This document shows, in pieces, positions 15,270-23,609 of a stretch of DNA of 64,000 nt. Source of the stretch: Lachnoclostridium sp. UBA1308. GTDB lineage: Bacteria; Bacillota; Clostridia; Lachnospirales; Lachnospiraceae. Below the pieces are notes generated by a model, which had not been told where the DNA came from, made no database searches, and saw nothing but the letters and a program-made list of their open reading frames with translations. The DNA lies in contig DBTU01000010.1 of assembly GCA_002307215.1 (NCBI GenBank), forward strand, positions 21,487 through 85,486, written 5' to 3'. The translations under genes and the position numbers were made by a program. How positions within the stretch are numbered: the first letter of the stretch is position 1; every line of letters begins with the position of its first letter.

Positions 15270-18104
15270 ATGGCTGATAAGAAGAATTACATTAAAATCC
15301 GAGGAGCCAAGGAGAATAATTTAAAGAATTTAAGTGTGGATATACCAAGGGATCAGTTTGTAGTCCTTACGGGACTCAGCGGTTCGGGTAAATCTTCCCT
15401 GGCATTTGATACGATATATGCCGAGGGGCAGAGAAGATATATGGAGTCACTTTCCTCCTATGCAAGACAGTTCCTCGGTCAGATGGAGAAGCCGGATGTA
15501 GAGAGTATCGAAGGGCTTCCACCGGCAATTTCAATTGATCAGAAATCAACGAACCGTAACCCGCGCTCAACTGTTGGTACAGTGACCGAGATTTATGACT
15601 ATTTTCGTCTGCTTTACGCACGTATCGGTATTCCGCACTGCCCTCAGTGCGGCAAGGAGATTAAGAAGCAGACCGTAGATCAGATGGTGGATGAGATTAT
15701 GTCACTTCCTCAGGGTACGAAGCTTCAGCTTCTGGCACCGGTAGTCAGGGGTCGTAAGGGTGAACATACCAAGCTTTTTGAGCAGGCTAAGAGGAGCGGC
15801 TATGTTCGTGTAAGAGTTGACGGCAACATGTATGAGCTTACCGAGGATATTAAGCTAGATAAGAATAATAAACATAATATAGAGATTATCGTTGACCGAC
15901 TTGTAGTAAAGGAGGGTATCGAGAAGAGATTATCCGATTCTGTAGAAAGTGTACTTAAACTTGCGGAGGGGCTTTTGTATGTTGATGTAATAGAGGGAGC
16001 GCAGCTGTCTTACAGCCAGAATTTTGCGTGCCCGGAATGTGGAATCAGCATAGATGAGATTGAGCCCAGAATTTTCTCCTTCAATAATCCGTTCGGTGCA
16101 TGCCCGGAATGTCATGGCCTCGGCATCAAGATGGAATTTGATGAGGATTTGTTGGTACCGGATCAGGATAAAAGCCTGATAGACGGTGCGATTGCAGCAC
16201 CGGGATGGCAATCCGCCGGAGATAAAGGAAGTTATACAAGAAGTATTTTGGAGGCACTCGCGAAGGAATATCATTTTGATCTGAATACGCCATATATGGA
16301 GCTGTCTGAGGATGTCCGCCGTATCTTTATCTCCGGAACGGACGGAAAGACCGTTAAGGTTCATTACCAAGGGCAACGTGGCGTAGGTATCTATGATGTG
16401 GCTTTTGAGGGCCTGATCCGTAATATTGAGCGACGTTACCGTGAGACAGGTTCGGAGACGGTAAAGCAGGAATATGAGAGCTTTATGCGCACGACTCCCT
16501 GTAAGGAGTGTGAAGGAAAGCGTCTGAAGAAAGAAGCGCTCGCAGTAACCGTAGGTGATAGGAATATCTCCGAGGTGACACATTATTCAATTCGAGAACT
16601 CGCAACTTTTATGCAAAATTTGCTACTGTCATCGATGCAGCAGAAAATTGGAGAAATGGTATTAAAAGAAATCAGAGCCAGAATCAGCTTTCTTATTGAT
16701 GTCGGACTGGATTACCTCACGTTAGCTCGCGCTACAGGAACACTCTCCGGCGGAGAATCGCAGAGAATTCGACTGGCGACCCAGATAGGCTCCGGTCTTG
16801 TGGGAGTGGCCTATATTCTTGATGAGCCCAGTATCGGTCTGCATCAGAAAGATAATGATAAGTTACTTAAGACCTTGAACAACTTAAAGGAGCTGGGGAA
16901 TACTCTAATTGTGGTAGAACATGACGAGGATACAATGTATGCTGCCGATTACATTATAGATATTGGCCCGGGTGCAGGTGAACACGGCGGTGAGGTAGTT
17001 GCTGCCGGCACGGCGAAGCAGATTATGAAGGTAAAGGAATCAGTTACCGGTGCCTATTTAAGCGGCAGAATCAAGATACCTGTACCAAAGGAGAGGCGTA
17101 AGGCGAACGGATATCTATCGATTATCGGTGCATCGGAGAACAATCTGAAGAATATTGATGTCGATATTCCGCTCGGAATAATGACTTGTATTACAGGGGT
17201 ATCAGGTTCCGGAAAAAGCTCTTTGATAACAGAGATTCTGTATAAGAGACTCGCAAGGGACTTAAACCGTGCCAGGTGCATTCCCGGCAAGCATCAAAAG
17301 ATGATAGGCATTGATCAGCTGGATAAGGTTATCAATATTGATCAGTCTCCAATCGGACGTACACCGAGATCCAACCCGGCTACCTATACCGGAGTATTTG
17401 ATCAAATCAGGGATTTGTTTGCCGCAACCCAGGATGCGAAGATGAGGGGTTATTCGAAAGGCCGCTTCAGCTTCAATGTAAAAGGTGGTCGCTGTGAAGC
17501 TTGTAGTGGCGATGGAATTATTAAGATTGAAATGAACTTCCTGCCGGATATCTATGTACCCTGCGAGGTCTGCGCCGGTAAGAGATATAACCGTGAGACC
17601 TTAGATGTGCACTATAAAGGTAAGAATATCTATGAGGTTCTGGATATGAGGATTGAAGAAGCAGTACATTTTTTTGAAAATGTACCGTCCATAAATAGAA
17701 AGATAGTGACATTATTTGATGTGGGTCTATCCTATCTACGTCTCGGCCATCCGTCCACCTCACTTTCGGGAGGCGAGGCTCAAAGAATTAAATTGGCTAC
17801 GGAATTAAGTAAACGAAGTACCGGCAAGACAATCTATATCCTGGATGAGCCTACCACAGGCCTACATTTTGCAGATGTTCATAAGTTGACTGAAATTCTG
17901 AAGCGTTTTTCTGACACCGGCAATACGGTGGTAGTGATTGAACATAATCTTGATGTTATCAAGACAGCAGACTATATTATCGATATTGGTCCGGATGGCG
18001 GAGATAAAGGCGGTATGGTCATTGCTCAGGGAACGCCGGAGGAAGTAGCCGCAAATGATAAATCCTATACCGGATTTTATGTTAAAAAATATCTCGAGGA
18101 ATAG
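15270..18104 (+). CDS. uvrA: Excinuclease ABC subunit A
   Basis: UvrA is the dimeric ABC-type ATPase that finds bulky DNA lesions and loads UvrB. Both ATPase halves are complete: Walker A GLSGSGKSS near residue 32 and GVSGSGKSS near 650, signatures LSGGESQRIRL and LSGGEAQRIKL, and Walker B ILDEPS and ILDEPT. Two zinc modules are visible, one from CPECG to CPECHG in the first half and one from CEACSG to CEVCAG in the second. The 944 residues equal the family norm. The ribosome binding site is AGGTGGAG. It follows uvrB by 84 bp and is probably in the same damage-inducible unit. Confidence 0.97.
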   Translation: MADKKNYIKIRGAKENNLKNLSVDIPRDQFVVLTGLSGSGKSSLAFDTIYAEGQRRYMESLSSYARQFLGQMEKPDVESIEGLPPAISIDQKSTNRNPRSTVGTVTEIYDYFRLLYARIGIPHCPQCGKEIKKQTVDQMVDEIMSLPQGTKLQLLAPVVRGRKGEHTKLFEQAKRSGYVRVRVDGNMYELTEDIKLDKNNKHNIEIIVDRLVVKEGIEKRLSDSVESVLKLAEGLLYVDVIEGAQLSYSQNFACPECGISIDEIEPRIFSFNNPFGACPECHGLGIKMEFDEDLLVPDQDKSLIDGAIAAPGWQSAGDKGSYTRSILEALAKEYHFDLNTPYMELSEDVRRIFISGTDGKTVKVHYQGQRGVGIYDVAFEGLIRNIERRYRETGSETVKQEYESFMRTTPCKECEGKRLKKEALAVTVGDRNISEVTHYSIRELATFMQNLLLSSMQQKIGEMVLKEIRARISFLIDVGLDYLTLARATGTLSGGESQRIRLATQIGSGLVGVAYILDEPSIGLHQKDNDKLLKTLNNLKELGNTLIVVEHDEDTMYAADYIIDIGPGAGEHGGEVVAAGTAKQIMKVKESVTGAYLSGRIKIPVPKERRKANGYLSIIGASENNLKNIDVDIPLGIMTCITGVSGSGKSSLITEILYKRLARDLNRARCIPGKHQKMIGIDQLDKVINIDQSPIGRTPRSNPATYTGVFDQIRDLFAATQDAKMRGYSKGRFSFNVKGGRCEACSGDGIIKIEMNFLPDIYVPCEVCAGKRYNRETLDVHYKGKNIYEVLDMRIEEAVHFFENVPSINRKIVTLFDVGLSYLRLGHPSTSLSGGEAQRIKLATELSKRSTGKTIYILDEPTTGLHFADVHKLTEILKRFSDTGNTVVVIEHNLDVIKTADYIIDIGPDGGDKGGMVIAQGTPEEVAANDKSYTGFYVKKYLEE

Positions 18105-18167
18105 AACTGCAGAGTGCAAAAAACGAAAGATGACGGTAGCCTTTGAATATAATTATGGAGGAGCAGA

Positions 18168-18749
18168 ATGGATAATGGATTTTATGCAATGATGTCAAGA
18201 ATGAAATTCATAGAGCGATGGGCATTGATGAGAAATTCAAGCCAGGAGAATATCAGTGAGCATTCCCTGGAGGTCAGTATACTGGCACATGCACTGGCAG
18301 TCATTGGCAACGAACGTCTTGGCAGCAACTTAAATGCCGAGAAAGTAGCCTTAATCGGTATCTACCATGATGCTACTGAGATTATTACCGGTGATATGCC
18401 GACTCCGATAAAATATTATAATGAGAATATTCAGGGAGCTTTTAAAGCGGTGGAGAAGGCTGCAGCGGATCGACTGTTAGCCATGCTTCCAAAGGACCTG
18501 AGAAAAAGCTATGTGGACTTATTTACTCCGAAAGAGGAGGAGGCTTATCTTTGGAAACTTGTGAAAGCCGCAGATAAGCTGTCAGCGTTGATTAAATGCA
18601 TCGAGGAGCGGAAAGCTGGTAATACGGAGTTTATAAGTGCCGAAGAGTCGATTGCAGAGATATTAAAGGCAATGAAACTTAAGGAAGTGGATATTTTTAT
18701 GGAAGAATTTCTTGGTGCTTATGATAAGACGCTGGATCAACTCAATTAG
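18168..18749 (+). CDS. HD-domain 5'-nucleotidase (YfbR-like)
   Basis: The 193-residue protein matches the YfbR family, metal-dependent 5'-nucleotidases that remove phosphate from deoxynucleoside monophosphates. Metal-binding residues are visible as EH32S, H67-D68 and a later D in KAADKLSAL, and the family start (MMSRMKFIERWALMR) is present. The spacing from uvrA is 63 bp with GGAGGAG before the ATG. Its place behind uvrAB suggests a role in nucleotide-pool balance after DNA repair, an inference from position. Confidence 0.88.
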   Translation: MDNGFYAMMSRMKFIERWALMRNSSQENISEHSLEVSILAHALAVIGNERLGSNLNAEKVALIGIYHDATEIITGDMPTPIKYYNENIQGAFKAVEKAAADRLLAMLPKDLRKSYVDLFTPKEEEAYLWKLVKAADKLSALIKCIEERKAGNTEFISAEESIAEILKAMKLKEVDIFMEEFLGAYDKTLDQLN

Positions 18750-18768
18750 ATGCAGAATGGAGATTGTC

Positions 18769-19485
18769 ATGAAAACAATTGATGGACAATGGATTATGGA
18801 AGGACTGGATCGCAAAGATGCAGGTTGTATGAAATCTCATATGGAACTGACCAACTTCATTCAGGGGGTTGGCTTTCTTCCGTTGTTTAAAAATAGTATA
18901 AAAGGCTTTTCGGTAGAGGAGCATACAGCGATTGATGCTTGGTGGACAGGCTCGGAGCTTGACCCCTGGAGCTGGAGGGAAATCATTGCATCGGAGGGAA
19001 AGATTGCCTATGGTAAAATGTTCTGTAACAAAGCGGCCTTTGTTTCAAGAGAATGGTATCCGTACCTGGCATCCTACCGAAGGGATGGATATGATTTTGA
19101 CAGTAGATATGAGGATGGGCTTGCAAGTCGCCGCTCCAAGAAAATAATTGATGTACTTACACAGAAGGAAGAGACTTTATCCAATGAACTGAAAGCTTTC
19201 GCGGGCTTTGGCAAGGAAGGGGAAAAGGGCTTTGAAGGATGTACATCACTTCTTCAGATGCAGACCTATATCACAGTAAATGGCTTCAAACGTAGACGTA
19301 ACAAAAAAGATGAAGAATATGGCTGGTCGATTGCAAGCTATACGCTGAGTGAGAATTTGTTTGGAGAGGAATATATCCGTTCCCAGTATCACTTGGGTGC
19401 TGCAAAAGCAAAAGAAATGATTATTTCTAAGATTAAATCAGTATTTCCGGATTCTTCTGAGGCTAAGATTGAACATTGTATTTGA
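18769..19485 (+). CDS. AlkZ-related conserved protein
   Basis: The 238-residue protein starts MKTIDGQWIMEGL and contains the pattern GFLPLFKN, then DPWSWREIIA, then GYDFDSRYEDG. I recall this pattern from a Firmicute family annotated as AlkZ-related, by distant likeness to the DNA glycosylase AlkZ; no catalytic QxQ motif is visible, so activity is doubtful. The start at 18769 is chosen for the GGAG at proper distance; the open frame extends further upstream into the previous gene. The gap to the HD nucleotidase is only 19 bp, so the two are in one operon with uvrBA. Confidence 0.6.
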   Translation: MKTIDGQWIMEGLDRKDAGCMKSHMELTNFIQGVGFLPLFKNSIKGFSVEEHTAIDAWWTGSELDPWSWREIIASEGKIAYGKMFCNKAAFVSREWYPYLASYRRDGYDFDSRYEDGLASRRSKKIIDVLTQKEETLSNELKAFAGFGKEGEKGFEGCTSLLQMQTYITVNGFKRRRNKKDEEYGWSIASYTLSENLFGEEYIRSQYHLGAAKAKEMIISKIKSVFPDSSEAKIEHCI

Positions 19486-19528
19486 TGCTTTTAGTACAAA
19501 TGTATCAAGGCGAATCTTGACAAATACA

Positions 19529-19557
19529 TTGCTTTATCGTCGAGGTTAGACTATAAT
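19529..19557 (+). promoter_or_regulatory. Promoter for the secreted protein gene
   Basis: TTGCTT at 19529-19534 and TATAAT at 19552-19557 are spaced by 17 bp. A better -35 match (TTGACA at 19517) is too far away (29 bp) to work with this -10. Confidence 0.5.
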
Positions 19558-19615
19558 AAAAGAAGGAAAAGTCGCAAATAACATCTGATTGTAATAGAAA
19601 GGAGAATTAATCCAT

Positions 19616-20785
19616 ATGAATAAATTGAAAAGCAATATAAGAAATGAGGTCTCTTTAAGAAAGACCTTTTGTAAGAAAATGCTGGTTATGACGCTTATCA
19701 TGGCTATGGTGTTAAATAATCCATGGTTTGGTAATACAGTAGCTGTTCAGGCGGCATCGCTAACGTATACAATTGATTATACGACGGAAACATTAATTGT
19801 TACACCTAGCGTAGGAGGGCAGAATTCAAAAATCTATATGAGTTCTGACAATATGAAGACCTGGGATATAATCGATTTAAATACAAGTACAAATACATAT
19901 AAAATTGATATTTCTACGTTGCTTTCCACGAAGGCAGTAACGATTTATTTTAAAGGGAATAAGGATACTGATATAGTTCAAATTACTATTCCTGTGCAAA
20001 ACATTAGCTTTAAGCCGGTATATACGATTGTCGCAGGTGTCGGAAGTATTGTATTTACTTCAGCTACCTCGGTACAATACCGTAATGGAGCAAATGGTAC
20101 ATGGACGACAGTGACTAGTCCGATGAATACCCAAATGTATGAGATTAAGGGCGCTTCTTTGTATTTTAGGATAGCACCGACCACAGGTACCAGAGCCGGT
20201 AAGGTGGTAACCGTTAAGGTTCCCAAAAAACCTACGGCACCTGCAGTCAAGTTAGATGCAAGTAAATTGATCTTTACAGGGATAAAAACCGGAGAAACAC
20301 TCTACCGTACAGGAGACGATACTATCTGGACTAAAGTTACATCTGCCACAGGTGCTGCAATCAGTGTTACTTCTTTGCTCACACATACCGATATTTCAAA
20401 TACGACAGCGATATCTGCCGGTACAATCGAATTTATGACTCCCGGAACAGATAAAAAATTGGGATCAGCTGTTAAAGTGATTCAAATCCCTCAACAGCTG
20501 AAATTGGCTGAAGAAGTTGTTTCAATTACCGGAAGTTCGATTAGTATTGTGGATACAGACACAAAGAAAGCATATGAATATACCGTAGTAACTCAAGGAA
20601 AAAACTTAGATTACACCAAAGCAAAATGGACGCAGATAACCTCCAAAAATAGCGTGAAGGTACCAAAGGTTTCAATAGGGGATAAGATATTGGTACGACT
20701 TAAGAGTACTATCGTGAAGGATACCGGGCTGGTGAATTTACCATCAACCTTTGTTGAAAGAACGGTCAATACGTTATCACATTAA
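19616..20785 (+). CDS. Secreted beta-rich protein of unknown function
   Basis: A basic start, a hydrophobic stretch (residues about 23-37) and an AVQAA cleavage site near residue 45 form a long signal peptide, so the protein is exported. The mature 340 residues are rich in Thr, Ser, Val and Lys and have repeated segments of about 80-90 residues with the pattern T-x-Y/W-T-x-I/V-T, which suggests a chain of beta-sandwich modules. No catalytic motif or cell-wall anchor is seen. It has its own promoter and a strong terminator. I do not recognise the family. Confidence 0.75.
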   Translation: MNKLKSNIRNEVSLRKTFCKKMLVMTLIMAMVLNNPWFGNTVAVQAASLTYTIDYTTETLIVTPSVGGQNSKIYMSSDNMKTWDIIDLNTSTNTYKIDISTLLSTKAVTIYFKGNKDTDIVQITIPVQNISFKPVYTIVAGVGSIVFTSATSVQYRNGANGTWTTVTSPMNTQMYEIKGASLYFRIAPTTGTRAGKVVTVKVPKKPTAPAVKLDASKLIFTGIKTGETLYRTGDDTIWTKVTSATGAAISVTSLLTHTDISNTTAISAGTIEFMTPGTDKKLGSAVKVIQIPQQLKLAEEVVSITGSSISIVDTDTKKAYEYTVVTQGKNLDYTKAKWTQITSKNSVKVPKVSIGDKILVRLKSTIVKDTGLVNLPSTFVERTVNTLSH

Positions 20786-20800
20786 ATATTGAATATACAT

Positions 20801-20838
20801 AATCAGGATGAGAGGAATGAACTCATCCTGATTTTTTG
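20801..20838 (+). terminator. Strong intrinsic terminator
   Basis: A perfect 12-bp stem (AATCAGGATGAG at 20801-20812 with its complement at 20822-20833) with a 9-nt loop is followed by a T-run. Confidence 0.92.
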
Positions 20839-20962
20839 GTGTCACAAAAGTGCAAAAATTTCCTGCTTGCGGATATAATAACGCATATTGTAGGTGATTA
20901 TGCTTTGCAAAGGTATCTATAGTATGAAAATTAATGTCGGATAATTATTTTGCATTATCATA

Positions 20963-20991
20963 TTGACAAACGTCGTTCGCAGAGGCATTAT
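20963..20991 (+). promoter_or_regulatory. Promoter for the ABC-2 exporter
   Basis: TTGACA at 20963-20968 is followed after 17 bp by CATTAT (20986-20991). A perfect inverted repeat begins at the next base, as expected for repressor control at the transcription start. Confidence 0.55.
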
Positions 20992-21017
20992 AGAACTATA
21001 AATACCATAATAGTTCT
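20992..21017. promoter_or_regulatory. Candidate TetR-family operator
   Basis: AGAACTAT (20992-20999) and ATAGTTCT (21010-21017) are perfect inverted repeats 10 bp apart, directly after the -10 box. The operon that follows ends with a TetR-type regulator gene, so autoregulation is likely. No second copy of the site was seen in the window. Confidence 0.55.
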
Positions 21018-21070
21018 GACAGTAATTTAGGGTTTTACTTAGACAGTTGGTAAAGAAAGGAGAATAACTA

Positions 21071-21787
21071 ATGTTAATTGAAGTAAAAGATGTTTCAAAA
21101 GCCTTTAAAAAGCAGCAAGTGTTAAAGGATATTAGCCTAAACATCAATGAAAATGAGATATTTGGATTGATTGGTCCTTCCGGTTCGGGGAAGACAACAC
21201 TGATCCGATTAATCATCGGAGCGATTAGCTCTGACAGTGGCAGTATACATGTAATGGATTATAGTATCCCGAATCTGAAGGCTCTTAATGTAATTGGGTA
21301 TATGCCGCAAAATGATGCCCTTTATTCTGATTTATCAGGCTATGATAACCTCATATTCTTTGGAGGCATGTATCAGATGAAGAAAGAGTCGTTGAAGCAG
21401 AGAGCAGAGGAGGTTCTTGCGCTTGTAGAACTTGAGAAGGATGCGAAGAAGAAAGTAACCAATTATTCCGGTGGTATGATGAAGAGACTTTCCTTAGCAG
21501 TAGCATTACTTCACAGCCCGAAGGTACTAATTCTGGATGAACCGACAGTAGGTATCGACCCGATTCTGCGTAAAAAGATATGGGATGAGTTTTATAAGTT
21601 GAAGGAACAGGGTAAGACGATAATCGTAACGACACATGTTATGGATGAAGCTATTAAGTGTGACAGGCTTGCTCTTATCTATCAGGGAGGCATTATTGCC
21701 TGTGATACGGTAGGGACATTACTTAGTAAGACGAAAGACAATTCAATTGAAGAATTATTTCTGAAGAGAGGAGTGAAGGAACAATGA
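21071..21787 (+). CDS. ABC-2 type exporter, ATP-binding subunit
   Basis: The 238-residue ATPase has Walker A GPSGSGKTT (about 31-39), the Q-loop YMPQNDALY, the signature YSGGMMKR, Walker B ILDEPTVGID and the H-loop TTHVMDEA, all canonical for DrrA/YhbH-type drug or polysaccharide exporters. The ribosome binding site AAAGGAG is strong. The permease gene overlaps it by 4 bp (ATGA), and a TetR regulator closes the operon, which is the usual arrangement for inducible efflux pumps. Confidence 0.93.
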   Translation: MLIEVKDVSKAFKKQQVLKDISLNINENEIFGLIGPSGSGKTTLIRLIIGAISSDSGSIHVMDYSIPNLKALNVIGYMPQNDALYSDLSGYDNLIFFGGMYQMKKESLKQRAEEVLALVELEKDAKKKVTNYSGGMMKRLSLAVALLHSPKVLILDEPTVGIDPILRKKIWDEFYKLKEQGKTIIVTTHVMDEAIKCDRLALIYQGGIIACDTVGTLLSKTKDNSIEELFLKRGVKEQ

Positions 21788-22800
21788 AAACATTACAAAT
21801 AGTGAAAAGAATTGTAAAGCAAACAGTGAATGACAGACGATCCCTTGCACTGATACTAATTGTTCCCATATTTATCTTCACTCTCATATTTTTTCTGTTA
21901 GGGGATTCAGACTATAAGGCATCCATCGTAGAAAGCGGAATGTCTCCGTTATTGATGGAAAAGATAGAGGCGCAGGATCTTACGGTTGAGAGCATGAGCA
22001 TTGAGGAAGGTAAGCAAGCCGTAAAAGATAAGGAGAAGGACGCTTTGTTATATATGGAAGGAAGCAATATAGTGATATTACTGGAAAGTAATGACAATGT
22101 AAAAACGGGTATTATATCCAAAGCCGTCAGAAATGCTGTTAAGGAATTTAATCCTAGCGGAGAAATGAACATAGAATTTATCTATGGAAAGAGCGGAGCG
22201 AACATGTTCAACAGTATGGGTTACATCATGCTGGGAGTTATTTCATTCTTTTTGATATTTCTACTGGCAGGGGTATCCTTTGTTAGGGAGAGAACAGCTC
22301 AGACCATGGAACGATTAATGATGTCACCGGTAAAACGATGGCAGGTGGTGTTGGGATATACCTTGGGCTTTGGTGTATTCGCAATGTTGCAAAGTGTTAT
22401 TTTGTTATGTTACGTTAAATGGGTACTTAAGATGTCATTTGCAGGATCGTTGATTGATGCAAGTGTCATTATGATATTACTATCGATGTCTGCAGTCTGT
22501 ATCGGAGCTTTTTGTTCTATTTACGCAAATAATGAATTTCAAATGATGCAATTCGTACCATTACTTGTTATCCCACAGATATTCTTCTCGGGACTGATCT
22601 CCCTAGATACACTACCCTATCACCTAGGGGCTCTGGCTAAAATCATGCCGGTATATTATGCTTGTAGTGCATTGAATGAGATTATTATTAAGGGTCAGGG
22701 ACTTGGTAGCACAGGGACGCAGGTAATTGCTCTCTTGACATTCATCCTATTATTCTTTATCTTAAATATAATAGCATTAAAGAAATACAGAAAAATATAG
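21784..22800 (+). CDS. ABC-2 type exporter, permease subunit
   Basis: The 338-residue protein has the ABC-2 pattern: one N-terminal membrane helix (about 22-39), an outer domain of about 120 residues, then five helices in the C-terminal half, with the family segment RERTAQTMERLMMSPVKRW in the coupling loop. It is translated from an ATG that overlaps the ATPase stop codon. Its substrate is unknown. The TetR regulator that follows suggests that a toxic small molecule is exported. Confidence 0.9.
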   Translation: MKTLQIVKRIVKQTVNDRRSLALILIVPIFIFTLIFFLLGDSDYKASIVESGMSPLLMEKIEAQDLTVESMSIEEGKQAVKDKEKDALLYMEGSNIVILLESNDNVKTGIISKAVRNAVKEFNPSGEMNIEFIYGKSGANMFNSMGYIMLGVISFFLIFLLAGVSFVRERTAQTMERLMMSPVKRWQVVLGYTLGFGVFAMLQSVILLCYVKWVLKMSFAGSLIDASVIMILLSMSAVCIGAFCSIYANNEFQMMQFVPLLVIPQIFFSGLISLDTLPYHLGALAKIMPVYYACSALNEIIIKGQGLGSTGTQVIALLTFILLFFILNIIALKKYRKI

Positions 22801-22856
22801 AAGATAGCACAGTTCGAATACAGGACCGTTATACAAGAGCAGAAGGAGTGAATAGG

Positions 22857-23471
22857 ATGCCTTTGGAGGATAGCAAAAAGAACAGAATCATGGAATATGC
22901 ATTTCAAAAGTTTGCTTCTATGGGTACATTGCATGTCACAATGGAGGAGATATCGCGTGGAGTCGGAATCGGAAAAGGTACATTATATAAGTACTTTCCA
23001 TCGAAGGAGTCTCTTCTACTTGAAACCATTAATTATATTTCCTCTCGTATGGAAAAGGTAATAGAAAAAGTATTGGAGGATGGAACATTAAATCCGGTTG
23101 AGAAATTAAGCGTTGTTCTTAAAACCATTGGAGAGAGACTCTCTAAAATTAATCCCTCCATGCTCGCTTATATGGAAAGAAGTATCCCAGAGGCTTTTGA
23201 GAAGATTGAAGCGATTCGTCAGCGAATTATTTTGACGAATATAATAAAGTTATTTGAAGAGGGTAAGAAAAGCGGGCATTTTGAACCGGATATGGATACT
23301 TATCTGGTTGCTCATATTATTATCGGGGCAGCAAATCATGTAACGGAAGCGCGCGTATTATCCACTCTTGATTACGGCCTTGAAAAGCTGATTGGTAATT
23401 TAGTCTTTACAATTCTCCGCGGCTGCCTGACGGAGGAGGGAAGAAAGACAGTATTTAAGAAAGATATTTAA
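22857..23471 (+). CDS. TetR/AcrR family transcriptional regulator
   Basis: Residues 10-55 form the TetR helix-turn-helix (IMEYAFQKFAS, then VTMEEISRGVGIGKGTLYKYF), followed by an all-helical ligand domain. The ATG at 22857 is preferred over the in-frame GTG at 22848 because AAGGAG would overlap the GTG but lies 8 nt before the ATG. The gene is the third of the exporter operon and probably represses it through the inverted repeat at 20992-21017. Confidence 0.92.
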   Translation: MPLEDSKKNRIMEYAFQKFASMGTLHVTMEEISRGVGIGKGTLYKYFPSKESLLLETINYISSRMEKVIEKVLEDGTLNPVEKLSVVLKTIGERLSKINPSMLAYMERSIPEAFEKIEAIRQRIILTNIIKLFEEGKKSGHFEPDMDTYLVAHIIIGAANHVTEARVLSTLDYGLEKLIGNLVFTILRGCLTEEGRKTVFKKDI

Positions 23472-23476
23472 TAACT

Positions 23477-23526
23477 ATTCAGTGCTCTGGAAATCCTCGG
23501 AATATCGAGAAATTCAACGCTAAAAT
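23477..23526. repeat. Short dispersed repeat, copy A
   Basis: The stretch from ATTCAGT to AAAAT matches 43773-43825 upstream of parE at most positions: ATTCAGT, then GAAATCC, then TCGAGAAA, then TTCARCGCYAAAAT. This copy lacks the two hairpins found in the right part of the other copy. Confidence 0.6.
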
Positions 23527-23567
23527 TGCTACTAAGAATGTAAGAGACTGTTGCATTTTTAGTAGCA
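23527..23567. terminator. Hairpin between convergent genes
   Basis: TGCTACTAA (23527-23535) and TTAGTAGCA (23559-23567) form a perfect 9-bp stem with a 23-nt loop and a T-rich right flank, between the TetR gene and the convergent LysM gene. Confidence 0.55.
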
Positions 23568-23609
23568 TTTAAGTGCTGACCTTATTTTATCCATTCATCT
23601 GTCTAGTTT

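Noticed and set aside
15930..16583. 217-residue open frame on the minus strand
   Set aside because: It lies wholly inside uvrA in antisense, has no ribosome binding site and no family pattern.
19517..19557. TTGACA (19517) with TATAAT (19552) as promoter
   Set aside because: The spacer would be 29 bp; TTGCTT at 19529 with a 17-bp spacer is more likely.
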